A stretch of DNA of 64,000 bases from Mytilus edulis (Eukaryota > Mollusca > Bivalvia > Mytilida > Mytilidae): the NCBI RefSeq assembly GCF_963676685.1, contig NC_092344.1:45530830-45594829 (forward strand), written 5' to 3'. How positions within the stretch are numbered: position 1 is the first letter of the stretch; each line of letters opens with the position of its first letter. The notes under the pieces are model-generated. The model was given only the letters and a program-made list of their open reading frames with translations, had not been told where the DNA came from and made no database searches. The position numbers and the translations under genes were made by a program. Positions 1 to 13,330 of this stretch are shown one piece after another.

Positions 1-95
1 GGAAAAATTTGGTTGATTATATCATATAAGGAAACACTGTAGCATGACTGTATAGTGCCCTCCTTATAACAAGTTCTGGATCCGCCACTGGTCGT
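1..95 (+). repeat. Truncated foldback repeat, family Z
   Basis: The window opens inside a dispersed repeat whose right end reads TTCTGGATCCGCCACT. The reverse complement of the same family, including the phrase that reads AATTTGGTTGATT here, occurs near 5838-5962. The element is cut by the window edge, so its length cannot be judged. Its origin as a non-autonomous foldback element is an inference from recognising the family in mussel sequence. Confidence 0.5.
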
Positions 96-1190
96 GTATA
101 GAGGATACCACGCTCTCTGTGCGCTAAGAGAGGGATCTGTAGGTGGACCGTTGTACATAATCCAATATACCTTAATTTTCTGGCGAGTTATAATTTCTCG
201 AACATGTATCCCCAACGGGCTATAATTTAGGACCTCATTTTTATAATTATTGTTATTTTTTTTTCGTCCTGAACATTACCATTATTTACCACAAGACGAT
301 AACCAAGCAACCCAACTTGAAGATCTATTTTTATATTTTAACACACCACGTTTAATATTCTCTTATCTTCATACTATAAACTACCATTTTTCTCTATTTT
401 CATATTATAGCACACCACTATATATATTCTCTATTCTTTATATTGTATCACATCGTCCTGAACATGCATGAAATATTTGCCACTTGACGTTAAGCAACCA
501 ACAGTCGGTATATTGTAGCCACGTTAGTCTGTATTCCTTAATTTTAATTTTTATCCATTTTTCTTAGTTTTGTCTCATTCTTATTTCTGTAAATTCTTGT
601 TATAATTTATGCTTTCCATTTTATAATAATCTTTCAAATATCTGACGCACTGACCTTACTCGAAAAGCACACATCAAGTTACGTTTATGGAAAGAAAAAC
701 AACTCTAAGATTACAATGTAAAATTTAAAAACCCTGTTTAACAACTTATCACTGGCAGATCAGTGAGATCACACAATGAGTCAACTCAATTTGTATTTAC
801 AAAATTAACTGATCTTAAAATTGCTAACGACAGAATAGTCTGAATGTTTCACCAATAATCTATATCGCCTAATCCTTTTGGGAAGAAAACATTTGGGGAC
901 CAACCTTCACACAATACCACTTTGCCAGTCTCCGTGTCTATGAAGAAATACAGAAGTTAACCAGTCATTCATGAAACCCAATACTCTTTGAATGCATGTT
1001 TGAATCAATCACATTGAAAAGGTGGAATGGGATTTATCCCATACTGCATGATAACTTATACAAAAAATAACTGAAAAGTGTATTCTCCTACTACAAACTA
1101 TTATAATATCCATCATGACTTTTGTATAAAAGGGCAGCTTCACAAAAACAACAACTTCGAATTCTCCTGTACATGTGAACCTTTATATAA
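96..1190. other. AT-rich stretch without supportable genes
   Basis: Only short open frames with no recognisable motif, no credible splice context and strong AT bias. Nothing else is supported here. Confidence 0.5.
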
Positions 1191-1194
1191 AATA

Positions 1195-1350
1195 AGGAGA
1201 TTGCTAATGAGGCAACAACCCAGCAGAGTTCAAATGACATAGATATTCGCAAATAGAATCACTGCTCGGCCTCCAATATTAAGAAAACTCCATACCATAT
1301 AGTTAACTGAGAAGGGCCAGACATGTCAATGAGATACAACGCAAACATGA
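1195..1350 (+). repeat. Degraded copy of dispersed mussel repeat M1
   Basis: The phrase GCTAATGAGGCAACAACCC followed by GTTCAAATGACATAGATATT matches, with divergence, the head of a family also seen at 21555, 22660, 32105, 40540 and 45050 in this window. It is a diverged fragment with no coding capacity. Confidence 0.5.
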
Positions 1351-1829
1351 AAACTGTTAAATTGTTTATATGATTTTTAATTTGTTAATACAAATCTTTA
1401 AAATTCTCCGACATATCTGACAACAATGTGTTTCTTGATGTTTGTTTCATTTACTTAATATATGTCTGTGTACCTTTTTTCGCTTTGTGGTTGCTGTCAA
1501 AATAATGTTAACCCAACATTTTTGATACTGTGATTTATTTATAATGATTGCTGCTGCAGTAATTAAAAAAAAAATCTTTGAATCTTTTTTCTTATAAAAT
1601 TGAAGCTGTTTATGATACAATGAAAATTCGAATATTTATATAGTTTTTTTTAATTCTTCACATTTTACACATAACAACTGTGTCCCGAAATCATCATTGG
1701 TTTGTCTACAAAATAAAGTAAATGTTAAAATCATATTAATTTTTGGTCACCAGCATAGCATATATGAAAAACAAAATGTTTGGAAAAAAACATAAATCAT
1801 ATAGAAATATACATTTAGAAATGTCTTGG

Positions 1830-1975
1830 TGCAAGCTGAATTCCGCTACGGGATGCGAGATTATCTCGCTGTGGTGATGACACGACCCATTGGTGGCATT
1901 GGGTTGTTTCCTGCTCTCTTGTCGGGTTAATGTCTCTTTGACACATTCCCTGTCTGTATTCTCTATCAAAATTAT
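1830..1975 (+). repeat. Solo 3'-end fragment resembling Penelope-like family 2
   Basis: GGTGATGACACG, then GGGTTGTTTCCTGCTCTC and a GTCTCTTTGACACATTCCC block, match in order the terminal part of the family 2 3' region at 60340-60465, with a 5' part missing. This is the expected form of a short, 5'-truncated retrotransposed copy. The copy is diverged. Confidence 0.45.
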
Positions 1976-1989
1976 GCATGAATTTTTAT

Positions 1990-2105
1990 CATTGTTAAAG
2001 GCCATACATGCAGTTGCCTATACTTGCTCTCATCCACCTCCTTTGAACTTGGGGTGGATAGTTGTCTCATTGGTATTCATACCGCATGTTCTTGCTTGTA
2101 TAATG
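1990..2105 (-). repeat. Degraded M1 repeat, minus orientation
   Basis: AAGGCCATACATGCAGTTGCC, then GGATAGTTGTCTCATTGGTA and CATACCGCATGTTCTT, are the reverse complement of the M1 head (ACCAATGAGACAACTATCC). A short, diverged fragment. Confidence 0.5.
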
Positions 2106-5100
2106 TTGACCTTTTGGTACTTTTATTCTCAATTTTTGTTTAAGTCAACAAGATGTCCTCTTAATCATGTTGATGTCTACTTTTGGTAATGTATGTCATT
2201 GGGTTCACCGGTTGCTGCCTCATTGACACCTCCTTTCATTGATGCTGCATCTATTGTTTTACTGTCTTGTTTTACATCAAAAACAAATTTACAGTGTATT
2301 CCTCATGCCATGGTTTTGTTTCAAGGTTTAGATAGCCAATTGGTATATATTCACTGACAACATTTGTATTCTTTTAAGGACTTTTTTTAGTGTGAAAAAA
2401 ATGCCTCTTAAAAGTGCAAAAAAATATTTTTCGTTTTTAAGTTGACCAGTCCAGACTTTGTTTACTAACAGTATATTTAAATTACTTTTCATAACAACGT
2501 GTCGCACTTCTTAAATGTTTGTATAAGCTAAATGCATTTGTTTAAAAAAAAATCGAGCATAAATCATTTTGACCGTTTGGTGTATGTACAAAATCAGTGG
2601 CATCTTCTAGATATACTTTGTTTGTTTTTCGTCTGCTTATGTTTTTGAATTGCGTTCCCTCCTTCAAATGTGTACAACATTGCGCATCTCTCCTTCCCCC
2701 CTTTTTTTTTACACATATCAAAATGCAAACTCCTTTATACACTACATATAAATACAACAAACTTATCTTGGATGAAGTTCATATTTCGGCGTCATATTAC
2801 TTTTCCATCAAGTATTTTTAAAGTTAACAACCCCAAAATGTATTTATAGCGTACACACGACTCTTCGAGTGGTCCCAGTCAATACAAAAATTGCCATTTA
2901 TTGTATGATTATTAACTTGCTTACGTAGCACGGACATGCATGGAAGAATATATAACTACTCGTTGTTTCAGTTTGCATTAAAATTTATGTAACAGTTTGT
3001 GGTGTTATATCATCTTACCAAGGTTTGATGTGCTGTTATTTTCCTTCGCGGTCATGGAAGCCATGCTGTCTGGTGTTTTCCACGACTTGTATGTCGTCAC
3101 AAACAAAATATAAATAGCTTTAAACAACAATCGGTACACTCGGGCTTTTCAATAGTATTATCGTAATATAATTTCTTCCGAAGTCAATAACCAACTTCTT
3201 GGTTATTCGTCTTGGACATTATCTTTAAAAACTAGCTAAAAAAAGCCGATACTATTCCGAATGTCATAAATTACCATTTTTATATCACTTGTCATCCAGA
3301 CGCTCTACTTTGAAAAATAAAGCGGCTGGATGATCGAGACTAAGCCATCATCAAGATCTACGAAAAGATAACAAAACAAAAGTGTTAACTAGTTAAATCA
3401 AAATTAATCAAAGAATTTTTACTTTTCTGATATAGTTGATGATAAGTATAACAGTTATCAGATCTTTTGTTCACTGTAGAGACAAGATCTTACAAAGGAA
3501 AGAAAAAATAAACAACACGCATGTATTTATGGGACACAGATACTCTGCTTAGGTTTAAAATGGAAAGGGTTAAGTTTGTTATAATCCATAAATCTAGATT
3601 TTTTTTCTGAAAAACAACACAAACTTAGCAAGTTTCTGCCGTATCAAAGTCATAAACTAGAAAGTAAAAATCTAAATCAGTCAAATTTGAACTTGATGTG
3701 TTTTGTTGTTCTTAATGATTTTTACATGATTAGGTGCAGGCTGACACAAGTCATTATTTGGAAACCAATTATGGGTACATATGTACATAAATAAAAGTAT
3801 AGAAATAAAGAGCAAATAAAATATTATGCAAATAATTCTTATCTATAAAATATTTGTTTTCCTGAAAAAGTAAACAATTCACACCTGCAGAAAATAAAAA
3901 TAAAAAATTATATGAATGTTTGTTTTCTAAATTTCTTCTGAAGAGGATGAGCTTCTCAGAAACAACATTTGTTTTAATTCCCTATAATCAAACCAGGATT
4001 AAGATCAGTGAATAAATTGACATCAAATGAATTTGTCCTTACTCACATCAAAATATCAATCAAGAATTAATCGGAAGTTTGTATTTGTATAGAAGCCAGA
4101 CCAACAAGTTTCAGGAAGAGCTTGGCTCCCTGGGCAACCAATGCAATTTGAAATTCATTAATTTCCTTCAAAATAAATATCAGACTTTTAAAACTGCAAT
4201 CAGAAAGTACTTTAAGATTACTATCAAAATATTCAAATCTGATAAAAAAAAAAAAAGACTAGAAAATTTAAAGATAACGTAGGCAAACTTTTCATCTTGC
4301 ATGTTCTCTGAAGCCACACAAATAAAAATTCTGGTGACTACAAAAGTGTACATTTCAATTTAAATTCTATCAATTGCTCCTAATTCATTTATTAATATCC
4401 TAGGTCAGATTAAATTTTCATGGGTGGAAGTCATTAAATTTTCCAGATCATTTATTCTTTATCAAAAGGTCATTCTCTAAACTTTTTATATAATTTGAAA
4501 GTTAATCAATCATTATGCCATGTTAAATTAATGCATTGAAGACACACAACTATTTATTAATGGACATGCAGGGTTATTTAGTTATGATTATTCACGACCG
4601 TCTGCAAAAGGGTGAGACAGGAAGAAAAGTATCTAGTACCAAGTATCTTGTGACTTCTGGTGACATTTTATTTCTAACAATTGAAACTAATATATCTAAT
4701 GAATGTTTAATGGTTTTCAACATTTTTCTACATTTTCTTTGATGTATGATTTTTTTTTTCAATCCCATTTTTTTTTAAATTTTCTTGAGGGTATAGATAA
4801 AATGTTACAACTGGAATCCAAGGATATACAAATATACATGACATATGTGAAATTATACACATATTGACCAATAGTATTGTATATGGCCAGTTCACCATCA
4901 AGAATTATCTTAAAAATTGTTAGATGTTGACCAAAGAGTAAAATTTCTCAGATGGATTGTTTTCTAAATTTAAAGTCGGTCTCAAGCAACTCTTTATCTC
5001 AAGAAATACTTATTTAACTAGCTAACAAGTGTTCACAGAGCTCTGAATAACATACTGTTAAACTGACCATTTTCAAGCATATGGGTTTAACATGTAATTT

Positions 5101-5470
5101 ATCCATTGGTTGAAATGTTATGACCCTGGGTAATCATCATAGCCAATCAACATTTTTATTTCTATAAACATTTTTCTTTGTCTTAGATTATCTCAAAACT
5201 GAATATATAATACTGAATCATACCTATGGGACCTTTCTTATTTATTTCATCATTAATCTAAAATCCCCCATCTGACCAAATGTCAAGTTTAACTTTTGTA
5301 ATTAAGCAAAATATTTGGCATTTAATGGTTTTCTAATGTTGAAAAGAAGTCTGGTTCTGACCATTCAAACCCACATCCAAATGTCAAAATGTCCAGATAA
5401 TTCCTGTAAAACAGAAGCTGTAATTGACTATAGATGGCTCCATTTAATTACTCCCTATCAGACAGAACAA
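2106..5470. other. AT-rich intergenic stretch
   Basis: No gene supported. Short open frames, for example 2597-2821 (+) and 4536-4742 (+), lack motifs, signal peptides or flanking splice sites. The sequence is AT-rich with A/T runs. Confidence 0.5.
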
Positions 5471-5477
5471 CTTTACT

Positions 5478-5560
5478 GATAGTTATCAGAGGTACGAGGA
5501 TTATAATTTAGTACGCCAGACGCGCGTTTCGTCTACATAAGACTCATCAGTGACGCTTTT
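5478..5560 (+). repeat. Palindrome-bearing dispersed repeat, family P
   Basis: The core reads GCCAGACGCGCGTTTCGTCT, then ACATAAGACTCATCAGTGACGC. The AGACG...CGTCT arms around CGCG are near-palindromic. The same core recurs at 12072-12195, 13185-13330, 14306-14437, 14660-14787, 31000-31142 and 52436-52500 in both orientations. It is non-coding. Confidence 0.75.
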
Positions 5561-5837
5561 ATGTCAAGCACAACTCATGGGTGGCCAGTTAAGGATTGTC
5601 ATTAGAAACTGACAAAATAGATTACTCAACTGATGTCAGTGCTAAATAACATTTAACAAAAAAATTTCAAAATATTTTTGACACGGATGAATTGGCCTTT
5701 TGGTAACTCCAGAAATTTATCCACAGGGTAAACTAAAAGATCTCCAAAAATAGCAACAATGACTGCAGTCATAAAATTTATAAATATCATATTTGTGGTA
5801 GTTCGAGGTTTGATCTAATGTCCAGACATTTAGGACT

Positions 5838-5962
5838 TGCAGTGGCCGATCCAGAACTTTTCATATTTGGGTGACCGGCTCCAGTTATGCTTCAGTGATT
5901 CCCTATAAAATCAACCAATTTTTCCCCCAGAAAAAAGGGAGGGGCCCCTCCCCTAATTCCGC
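5838..5962 (-). repeat. Foldback repeat family Z fragment
   Basis: Starts with AGTGGCCGATCCAGAA and contains GATTCCCTATAAAATCAACC, followed by a G/C-rich palindromic stretch (GGAGGGGCCCCTCCCC). It corresponds in reverse orientation to the fragment at the left window edge. No coding capacity. Confidence 0.55.
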
Positions 5963-8900
5963 CCTCTGACTTGTAAGGGCTGTAAAAAGACCTAAGAGGC
6001 ATGACTGACGTCAGAGTAACTCTTATTGTGGGAATCGTAAATTTAATCAGTAAGAATGATAAATCCCCAACAACGAAATCGGCCATCAAAAGGAGACATC
6101 ATTGTGAAAAGACGGAACTACATGTTAAGATAGTATGCAACATTCCTACACTTTTATTAGATAACAGAACTCCTTCAAAATGCATATGACTGACCAAACA
6201 TTGTCAACTGATCAAAATTTGAACAAGGTGTGAAGTGTTAAAAATAGATTATATCACCATAGTCCTTTTTGACCTCCAGTAAAGGAGAGTTCATCTGATA
6301 ATGGTGCACTGTACTCTCGACTGAACTGATCATAATAAACATTGATAGGTATCAATCAATATCTACCTATTATCAATGATTATCATTCCTGTTTATCTCT
6401 GATGTGTGGAAAGGAGAATCTTATAGCAATAAAACAGAGACCATGTCCAAAACATTCAAATCAAAATTATCTCAAATGAACCAAAATGCACTGTTTTATT
6501 TCTTTTTTACGATTTAAAGTAAAACTTAAAGCAGTTTTCCAGAGGTATTATTAATTTATAGAATCTTTATGTGGTCTACGGGAATTTAAGTTCACTCTTT
6601 AAATGTTGCAGATCTATCAAAATAGTGCCAATATAAAACAAACAGGTGTTGCTAACAGATAGACGTTTCTGATGATGCTACATGTAAACCCTCTCAATAA
6701 AAATGCACATTGATTCTAGCTATTGTATCCTTCAAAACTTATCAGTCTGTTTTCTACCAGAGACAAAATGCATATTGCTAGTTGGTAAAAATGTTTGTCC
6801 TAACGTCATCTCATTTGACATTACATCGACGGAATGCACTGATTTACCAAATAAATTAAAAAACAAAAAATATTATTCAAACACATCTTCTCCAGACTGC
6901 TGTGAACCAATTTTGTTCAGTAGTGCAATTATCTTAATTATTTTCACATATGCTTTCCTAACTAATTTAATCATTATATATAAATTGTAGCAAACAGAAT
7001 GACCTGATAGAACAGGACTAAATATTAAAACACTGCATCTAAGTATACCTATTCTCTCAAAAAAAGTTCAAAACTATATCATCTAGGACTATTTAATACT
7101 GTAGAACATAATTTTGAAAAAAGATAATTCTGTAAAACAGTATAACCATCCTTGTAAAGATAACTGCCTCCTCCCTATTTCACATGATACTAATTACAGC
7201 CAACACTTTAATCAAACGTCCTTGGATTACTGTCTCTGTAACTTAAAGAAATCTCCAACCTTTCCGTCTCATATATATTAATATGATACTTCGACCCCTG
7301 AAGCTATACACTTAATAAATCGTCTTCAGTTTAAGTGTTTCATCTTGTCAGAATCTACCGCATATCATCAAAAGGTTAATTTCATATATTAACATCCAAA
7401 AAGAAAGACACTTTGAGTTAATTATTTTACAGATATAAACATTTGGAGTAAAATATGAAAGTTTTCTGATAAAAAGTATTGTTCCTTAAACAAATCAATC
7501 TTTAAGATTGATCTATTTACTCAAAATAGGTTGATGTGTAGGATGGCTTGTTAAAAAGGTTACAATACGGTATATACATTTGTATGCAGCTTTTTCATTT
7601 TCCAACACACTCTGCTTTTTGTTTAATAAAAAAAAAAGTGGGATCAAACATAATATAAACGTCAAATATAACAGTAGTAGAAAAAAATCTCTTCCAAGCA
7701 TAAAGATTTATTTTAAATGAAAAATCTCTTTTTTACACTCCTAAGTAACACATGAGAACTTTCTAAAATTTACAAAAGCAATCTTTCATTATTTCAGGTG
7801 ATAGTTATTTTCTGGCTTAGGAAAGCTGAGACCAAAGACAAAAGAAAAAGCTAAAGAAAAGAAGACAAAACTTGTATCATTGATCTTTTACTGGATGTCA
7901 GTTTCATACTGTAATTTACTTTTCACCTTTTTGTTTCACCCTTGTCCAACATATTTACACTGATGTAAACAATAACAACAATACCTCCGATAAAATTTGA
8001 TCCCATGCCAGGTCAGGGAAACTGGACATCTCTATCCAAGAATAAAATTAATTTATCATATTGAATAAACCAACCTTTTCATTCATTTATCTATTTATCA
8101 TCATAGAATGCATGAAAAACTTGCAACTAGACATACTCAACCAAAAAGATATAAAACAAACCACTTTCACAACTTCTTCTGTGTTATTCCCAAAAAAATA
8201 TTTTGGGTGAGAAACAAATACTCCTATTGACATGCCATTTTTCAAGTAAGTCCAATATGTGTGACAACATTTAATTGTTTGGCTCAATGATAAAACAAAG
8301 AAGTGTAATTTTTTCGTACATTTTCTCAGTTTGTTGTGAAATTTCAATACTTCCAACCAGGAGACATTAGAAAGCTGACACATTTTCAAATTTTGTGATA
8401 TTGCTTAGATTTACATTCACTTCATAAAATAATAAAATTTTCAAAAGCAAATTCAAATGTCATTTCTAAATTTCAATAAGACACTTTCTGACACCTTTTC
8501 TTCCTTCTAATTAAAAGACATTATGTCACATAATCTTATTGTGAAATATTCATGTATTCAACAGCTTCAGACTACAGACACCGCGACTGAGCTAGATGCT
8601 TATCTAACCCTCTGGTGTCTTTCTAATATACCAATATTGCAAAGATTACCTAACAAAAGAGAATGAAACTTGATCATTGTCTGTTATTACAAATAAATAA
8701 TTACTATTTAACGTAATGAAACCTAATCGTTTGGCGACAGCCATGAACTATCTGTACTCTAATTTTGCTGACAAATTGCCAATTGATTCTTTAAAAAATA
8801 ATAATTTATCTGACAGAATGTCTTGGGTCCTTTAAAGTACCGGTATGCAACTGTTGATATCAATATTACATGATGTCTATTTTTGTCCGGTATAAAAAAA

Positions 8901-9025
8901 AATCAAATATTTTACAAGTTTATGTGTAAGGAAATTGAACAAACAGGATAAACCAGTCCATCCAACAAGATGGGCAATGACAGAGACACTAGCCTTTAAA
9001 TAGGCCACTTCATCAAAACCTTATA
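5963..9025. other. AT-rich stretch, no gene supported
   Basis: The longest frames (6703-6990 + and 8087-8389 minus) have no recognised domain and low-complexity AT-driven composition. The 6703 frame ends in a hydrophobic stretch that could be a membrane segment, but nothing around it supports expression. Confidence 0.5.
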
Positions 9026-9029
9026 TTGC

Positions 9030-9215
9030 AATGCATGTTGAAAAAAAAGGGAGAAGAAACTAAATAGGGCAATCATAAGTCAAAGATAACCAGAAAACAC
9101 CATGGAGAAAATTAAAAGATCAAGACAAACAACAGTACACAAAACACTAATAATAAAACCCCAATATTGAGCAACACCAGCTCCTCCAAAACATCAGGGA
9201 CAGTGACTCCTATAC
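9030..9215 (-). repeat. Degenerate 3'-end fragment of Penelope-like family 1
   Basis: ACAAACAACAGTACACAAAAC, then ATTGAGCAACACCAGCTCC, parallel the family 1 3' region at 35815-35920 (ACAATAGTACACATAACAC, then AACAACACGAACCCCACC). Similarity is only moderate. Confidence 0.35.
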
Positions 9216-10450
9216 AAATCAAAAACTTCATCTCTGTGACATTTATTTAGTGATCAGAGCAATTACTAGTCTGAATGTTAGTATTAAGGCACATGTATTT
9301 ACCTCTTAAGCTTTTAATGAAATCTTCTGGTTTTATTCGTCGTTCTGGTTTAATCCTGTTATTATGAAGATCTGTGTTTAACATGATAATTGCAAACGCT
9401 AACAGGAATATTGTATCTAAATTCTTACACTCTTATAGCAAATCAACGAAAAAGAAGAAGGCATTGAAACTATAAATCTTAGCTGGAACGGTTGTGATTC
9501 AAAATAGTCTAAACTGCATTCATTGTTTTCTGTTATATATAAGCTGAGATATACAAATATCTTGGGACTTTAACCTTTTAAATCAGCATCAATTACCAGT
9601 AAGACATCTTTCAAACACCAAGAACAGAAATCCTCCCACTAGGGAACTACTTTTAACATTTTCTTAGAATTACTTTTAAAATATCAACAACTCCCACTGA
9701 ACCATGGAATACCCAGCAGCAAATTATTCTTTCTTTTTACATTCTGAAGTGTGCCCTGTCTCATAACTTCTAATGATTAACATGTTATTAACCTAAACTT
9801 GAGTCAAAAGATCAAAGAACAAAAGTACTTTAAGCGTTGGTATAGAAATATGGACAAACAAACAAATTGGTTACTAAATACTTGTCACTTCTTACTTAAG
9901 ATAATATATAAGAATGACTCAAAGAATGATTATATACTATAAAACATATATAGAAAGGTTATCAATCTGCATTTATGTCTGTTACTTAAAGTAAAATACC
10001 ATCAACTTTTAATTTTCAGCTCCAACTGACGATAAATCTTGCAAAACTGTATAATAATTGGTTTTAAATAAACATCTAAATTCATTGCGAGCTACAGATA
10101 TACTTAGTTTTAGCAGAATCAATCCCATTGATTCCATCATAAGGATTTGTACCGCCAGAAAATTTAGTAGGATTGATATAAAACACGTAAATCAGTAGTA
10201 AATTGGGCTCGTGATTTTAGACAATATAACTTACAGACCCTGGCTTTCAAATATAAGTTGTGAGCGTTCCTGATGAAGGTTTATAAAAAAAAACGCTACT
10301 GAATTTTGAAATTTATGGTGCGTTGCTTTCATTGGATAACAAAATAACGGTTGTTTTAGTTTAGTGTTTAACAATGTTTTATTAAATTGACGCATCCAGT
10401 CTCGCTTCTTTTGAAGTTCATTCAATTTCCTCAGTTTGTGTTTGCTACTC
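9216..10450. other. AT-rich stretch, no gene supported
   Basis: No open frame with recognisable motifs; no repeat identified with confidence. Confidence 0.45.
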
Positions 10451-10454
10451 CGAT

Positions 10455-11400
10455 TTGTATAAGTGATGCGAAAGATACAAAAGGGACATTCAAACTCATA
10501 AGTCGAAAATAAATTGACAATGCCATGATTTGTATTGAAACCAAGTGTGCCCCTCGTCTTGTCAACTTGTTTATTTATTATTATGAGGCTTCAAACAGGA
10601 ACTTCTTAGGATGAAAACTAAGAAGTTAGCAATATCCATTAACTTTACTTTCCACTATATAGATGATGCTCTCTCCCTGCTTACAAATAAATCAAAATTT
10701 GGTGACTATGTTGAGCGTATTAATCCCATCGAACTAGAGATAAAAGATACAACAGATACAATCAAGTTTGCTTCGTATCTTGACTTACATCTAGAAATTG
10801 CCAATGAGGGTCGGTTGAAAACAAAACTTTCCGACAAACGAAATGATTTCAACTATCCAATTTTGAACTTTCCATTTATATGTAGCAACATTCAAGCAGT
10901 GCCTGCATATGGATTATATATTTCCCAATTCATACGAAATTCTCGGGCTTGTATTTCCTATACTAATTTACTTGATAGAGGATTGCTATTAAACCAAGAG
11001 TTACAAATGGTGAAATTGATATCATTCCACTCGTAACTTGTACAGACGCCATCACCAGTTGATTGACCGTTATGGAATACCCGTTTCACGGATGATATTT
11101 GATATGTTTCGTACGTCGTAACATCAATCCCCTTCCCGTTTCATGAATGTGAGCTACCGAATGAGACTACCTACCGGATTCTCAGATCCCCAGTTTTTGG
11201 TTGGGTTCGTGTTGCTCAGTCTTTAGTTTTCTATGTTGTTTCTTGTGTACTATTGTTTGTCTGTTTGTCTTTTTCCATTTTGGCCGTGGCGGTTTTTTTC
11301 GATTATTTTCCATTAATGAGTTTGAATGTTCCTCTGGTATCTTTCGTCCCTCTATTTTGTATCAAATTAATAAATTCATGAGTTTGAAAGCAGTAAAATA
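10455..11400 (+). mobile_element. 5'-truncated Penelope-like family 1 copy
   Basis: A plus-strand reverse transcriptase C-terminal half runs from about 10545 (readable as CAPRLVNLFIYYYEAS) into the frame at 10611-11036, which carries the catalytic motif as YIDDALSL. It then has the family blocks SYLDLHLEIA, GRLKTKL and YGLYISQF. The 3' non-coding end continues to about 11395, finishing near GTATCTTTCGTCCC. Just before the RT, at 10465-10520, the same 3' terminus is present in inverted orientation, so the copy is bracketed by inverted copies of its own end. No endonuclease follows the RT. Frame breaks show it is inactive. Confidence 0.8.
10611..11036 (+). pseudogene. Reverse transcriptase fragment, Penelope-like family 1
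   Basis: A 141-residue open frame covering RT motif C (YIDD) and the downstream family-specific region. It diverges from the copy at 36148-37173 by many substitutions and loses frame after GLLLNQELQ. The N-terminal fingers and palm are missing, so it cannot encode a working enzyme. Confidence 0.8.
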
Positions 11401-12800
11401 TTGTTGACCTTTGTCGACTAACGATAAATATTAGTTCAGCTCGGATTATCTCATGGAGTTTTTTTCTCATACGATTGTACTGATCTCCCTTTGACTGTGA
11501 ACGTGGTGATAATTTGAGTGAAATAGTCGGGAGATAATACAGTTACATTAACTTTGTCATTAAGAATTGATTTGGAGTAAGTTGGTTGAAACAAACCCAT
11601 ATTTAATTAACATTTTTGTCGACCCATTAAGTCAATAAAACGCGATTGATTTCGTGCTGAAAGTAATGGCGGCAACCACATTGACACCTGTCGACATTAG
11701 AATAAACTCTAGAAAAAAACAGTTATAGCTATCCTAGCAATCTTTGAACACTACCCTACCTCGAGAAAACGTTATCTGTGACAGTCAGAAATGAAAGTAC
11801 CGTAAAGTAAAAATGATAGAGACAATGTAAACTACCCCACTTTTTTTAAACGAAAACGCACAGTTGGGGAATTGGATATGCAAATTGGCTAACAGTTTAG
11901 ACACCATGTTAGATAGACTAGTACGACGAATAAGTGATAAAGAGGAGAATATAGAGCGTAAATTGACGGTGAATTTAATACCATAATTATGGACCGGGTA
12001 TATAAAGAGGTCAAACAGGTCCGTGATGAAATATGTGTATTAAAGATAAATATGAATATTTTGATAAAACTTCAACTTTGTACTTGTTTGGCTTTATAAA
12101 TATTTTGATATGAGCGTCACCGATGAGTCTTATGTAGACGAAACGCGCGTCTGGCGTACTAAATTATAATCCTGGTACCGTTGATAACTATTAGTGAGAT
12201 CGTGTTAAAAAAACAAAACACCACAGCGTAAAAATCTGTCGAATGTAAATTTGTAATAGTTGTGAAAAATTTCCCTATTAATCCGAGGGAAAATTCACAC
12301 AACACCACCCTGAAGTTAAATTTAGAAACAATTGTCAAGGACGTATTGAAACTCAAAAATGTAAACATTACAAGTTGTATATGTCATAAGATCGAGTTAT
12401 GATGAAAGTAAACCAGGAATAGTTATGGTGTCACTTCGCGATATCGAAAGCAAACAAAAGGTAATGAACGCATGAAAAATAGAGATTTTTGAATAGAAAA
12501 CTTTTCGACAAATGATAAAAGAATACTGTGTGTTAACAATCGTAGACTTATAAAACCCGTCGGAAAGGACACGAAATTCACCTCAGTGGCTGGCCAATTA
12601 AGAAAAAGACAACATGGACGTTAAAAACAAACTGAAAACAATTACCGCAACACAAAGGTGAACAACACAAGCGAAACATACAGACCCCAGCAAAACAACA
12701 CACAGACTGGCATGCACAATGGTCTTAGACAAAATGATTCAAATGGTGGATCTTTGAATGTAAACTATGGTGATCGAAGTCGAGCTCGTGGTAGGCATCA
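11400..12800 (+). pseudogene. Degraded coding remnant, possible retroelement ORF1
   Basis: Frame-broken stretches read like protein: near 11880-11980 a charged, coiled-coil-like run (LANSLDTMLDRLVRRISDKE), and near 12405-12475 IVMVSLRDIESKQKVMNA. The second recalls the RNA-binding ORF1 region of some non-LTR elements. A family P repeat interrupts it at 12072-12195. No intact frame remains and the family assignment is uncertain. Confidence 0.3.
12072..12195 (-). repeat. Family P repeat, minus orientation
   Basis: GAGCGTCACCGATGAGTCTT, AGACGAAACGCGCGTCTGGC and CCTGGTACC appear in that order, the reverse complement of the copy at 14306. The left part (TTCAACTTTGTACTTGTTTG) matches the extended end seen at 14660-14787. 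Confidence 0.75.
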
Positions 12801-12829
12801 TTAACATAAGTGAGGCTTATAGAACATAA

Positions 12830-13092
12830 ATGGTCGGTCTAAGTATGCCAATAGCGATAAAATTATATTAATAAATGACAGCTTTACAACACTAGATCTT
12901 CACAGCAGTGTTAGATCTATCCGTGAAGTGTTCTTGAGTAAAGGAGATGTTATAACAGAAGACTTAGTTCAAGGAGTAACTATGGCTGATAGTTTTGGGC
13001 GGATGATAGATGAAGTAACTGAGATTTATTTAGTTGAACCGCTAGTTTGCTGTATACAGTATGTTGTTACAGCTGGGCGCCCAACAATCTAA
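12830..13092 (+). pseudogene. Unrecognised coding-like remnant
   Basis: An open stretch reads as plausible protein (KIILINDSFTTLDLHSSVRS, then EVFLSKGDVITEDLVQGV and MADSFGRMIDEVTEIYLVEP) before a stop near 13090. I do not recognise the family. Its position between an ORF1-like remnant and a hAT-like fragment suggests decayed mobile or captured sequence. Confidence 0.3.
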
Positions 13093-13184
13093 TTCCTTTT
13101 TACAGCTGACCCTTTAAAGAAATCAAAATCCACAGATGCTGCAACAATCGTAAAAGAAATAAGGGCTACAGAATCTAGGGATTG

Positions 13185-13330
13185 ATCAATGCTCTTCAAC
13201 ATCGTACTTTATTTGGCCTTTTAACATTTTTTTATTCGAGCGTCACTGATAAGTCTTTTGTAGACGAACAGCGCGTCGGGCGTATATATGAAATTGCAAT
13301 CCTGCATGGTATCTTTGATGAGTTTATTGA
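13185..13330 (-). repeat. Family P repeat, extended copy
   Basis: CTCTTCAACATCGTACTTTA, GAGCGTCACTGATAAGTC, GACGAACAGCGCGTCGGGCG and GGTATCTTTGATGAGTTTA match the copy at 31000-31142 along its whole length. Confidence 0.7.

Noticed and set aside
6703-6990. Small membrane-type protein of 95 residues
   Set aside because: AT-driven composition, no signal peptide, no promoter or splice context, no recognised motif.
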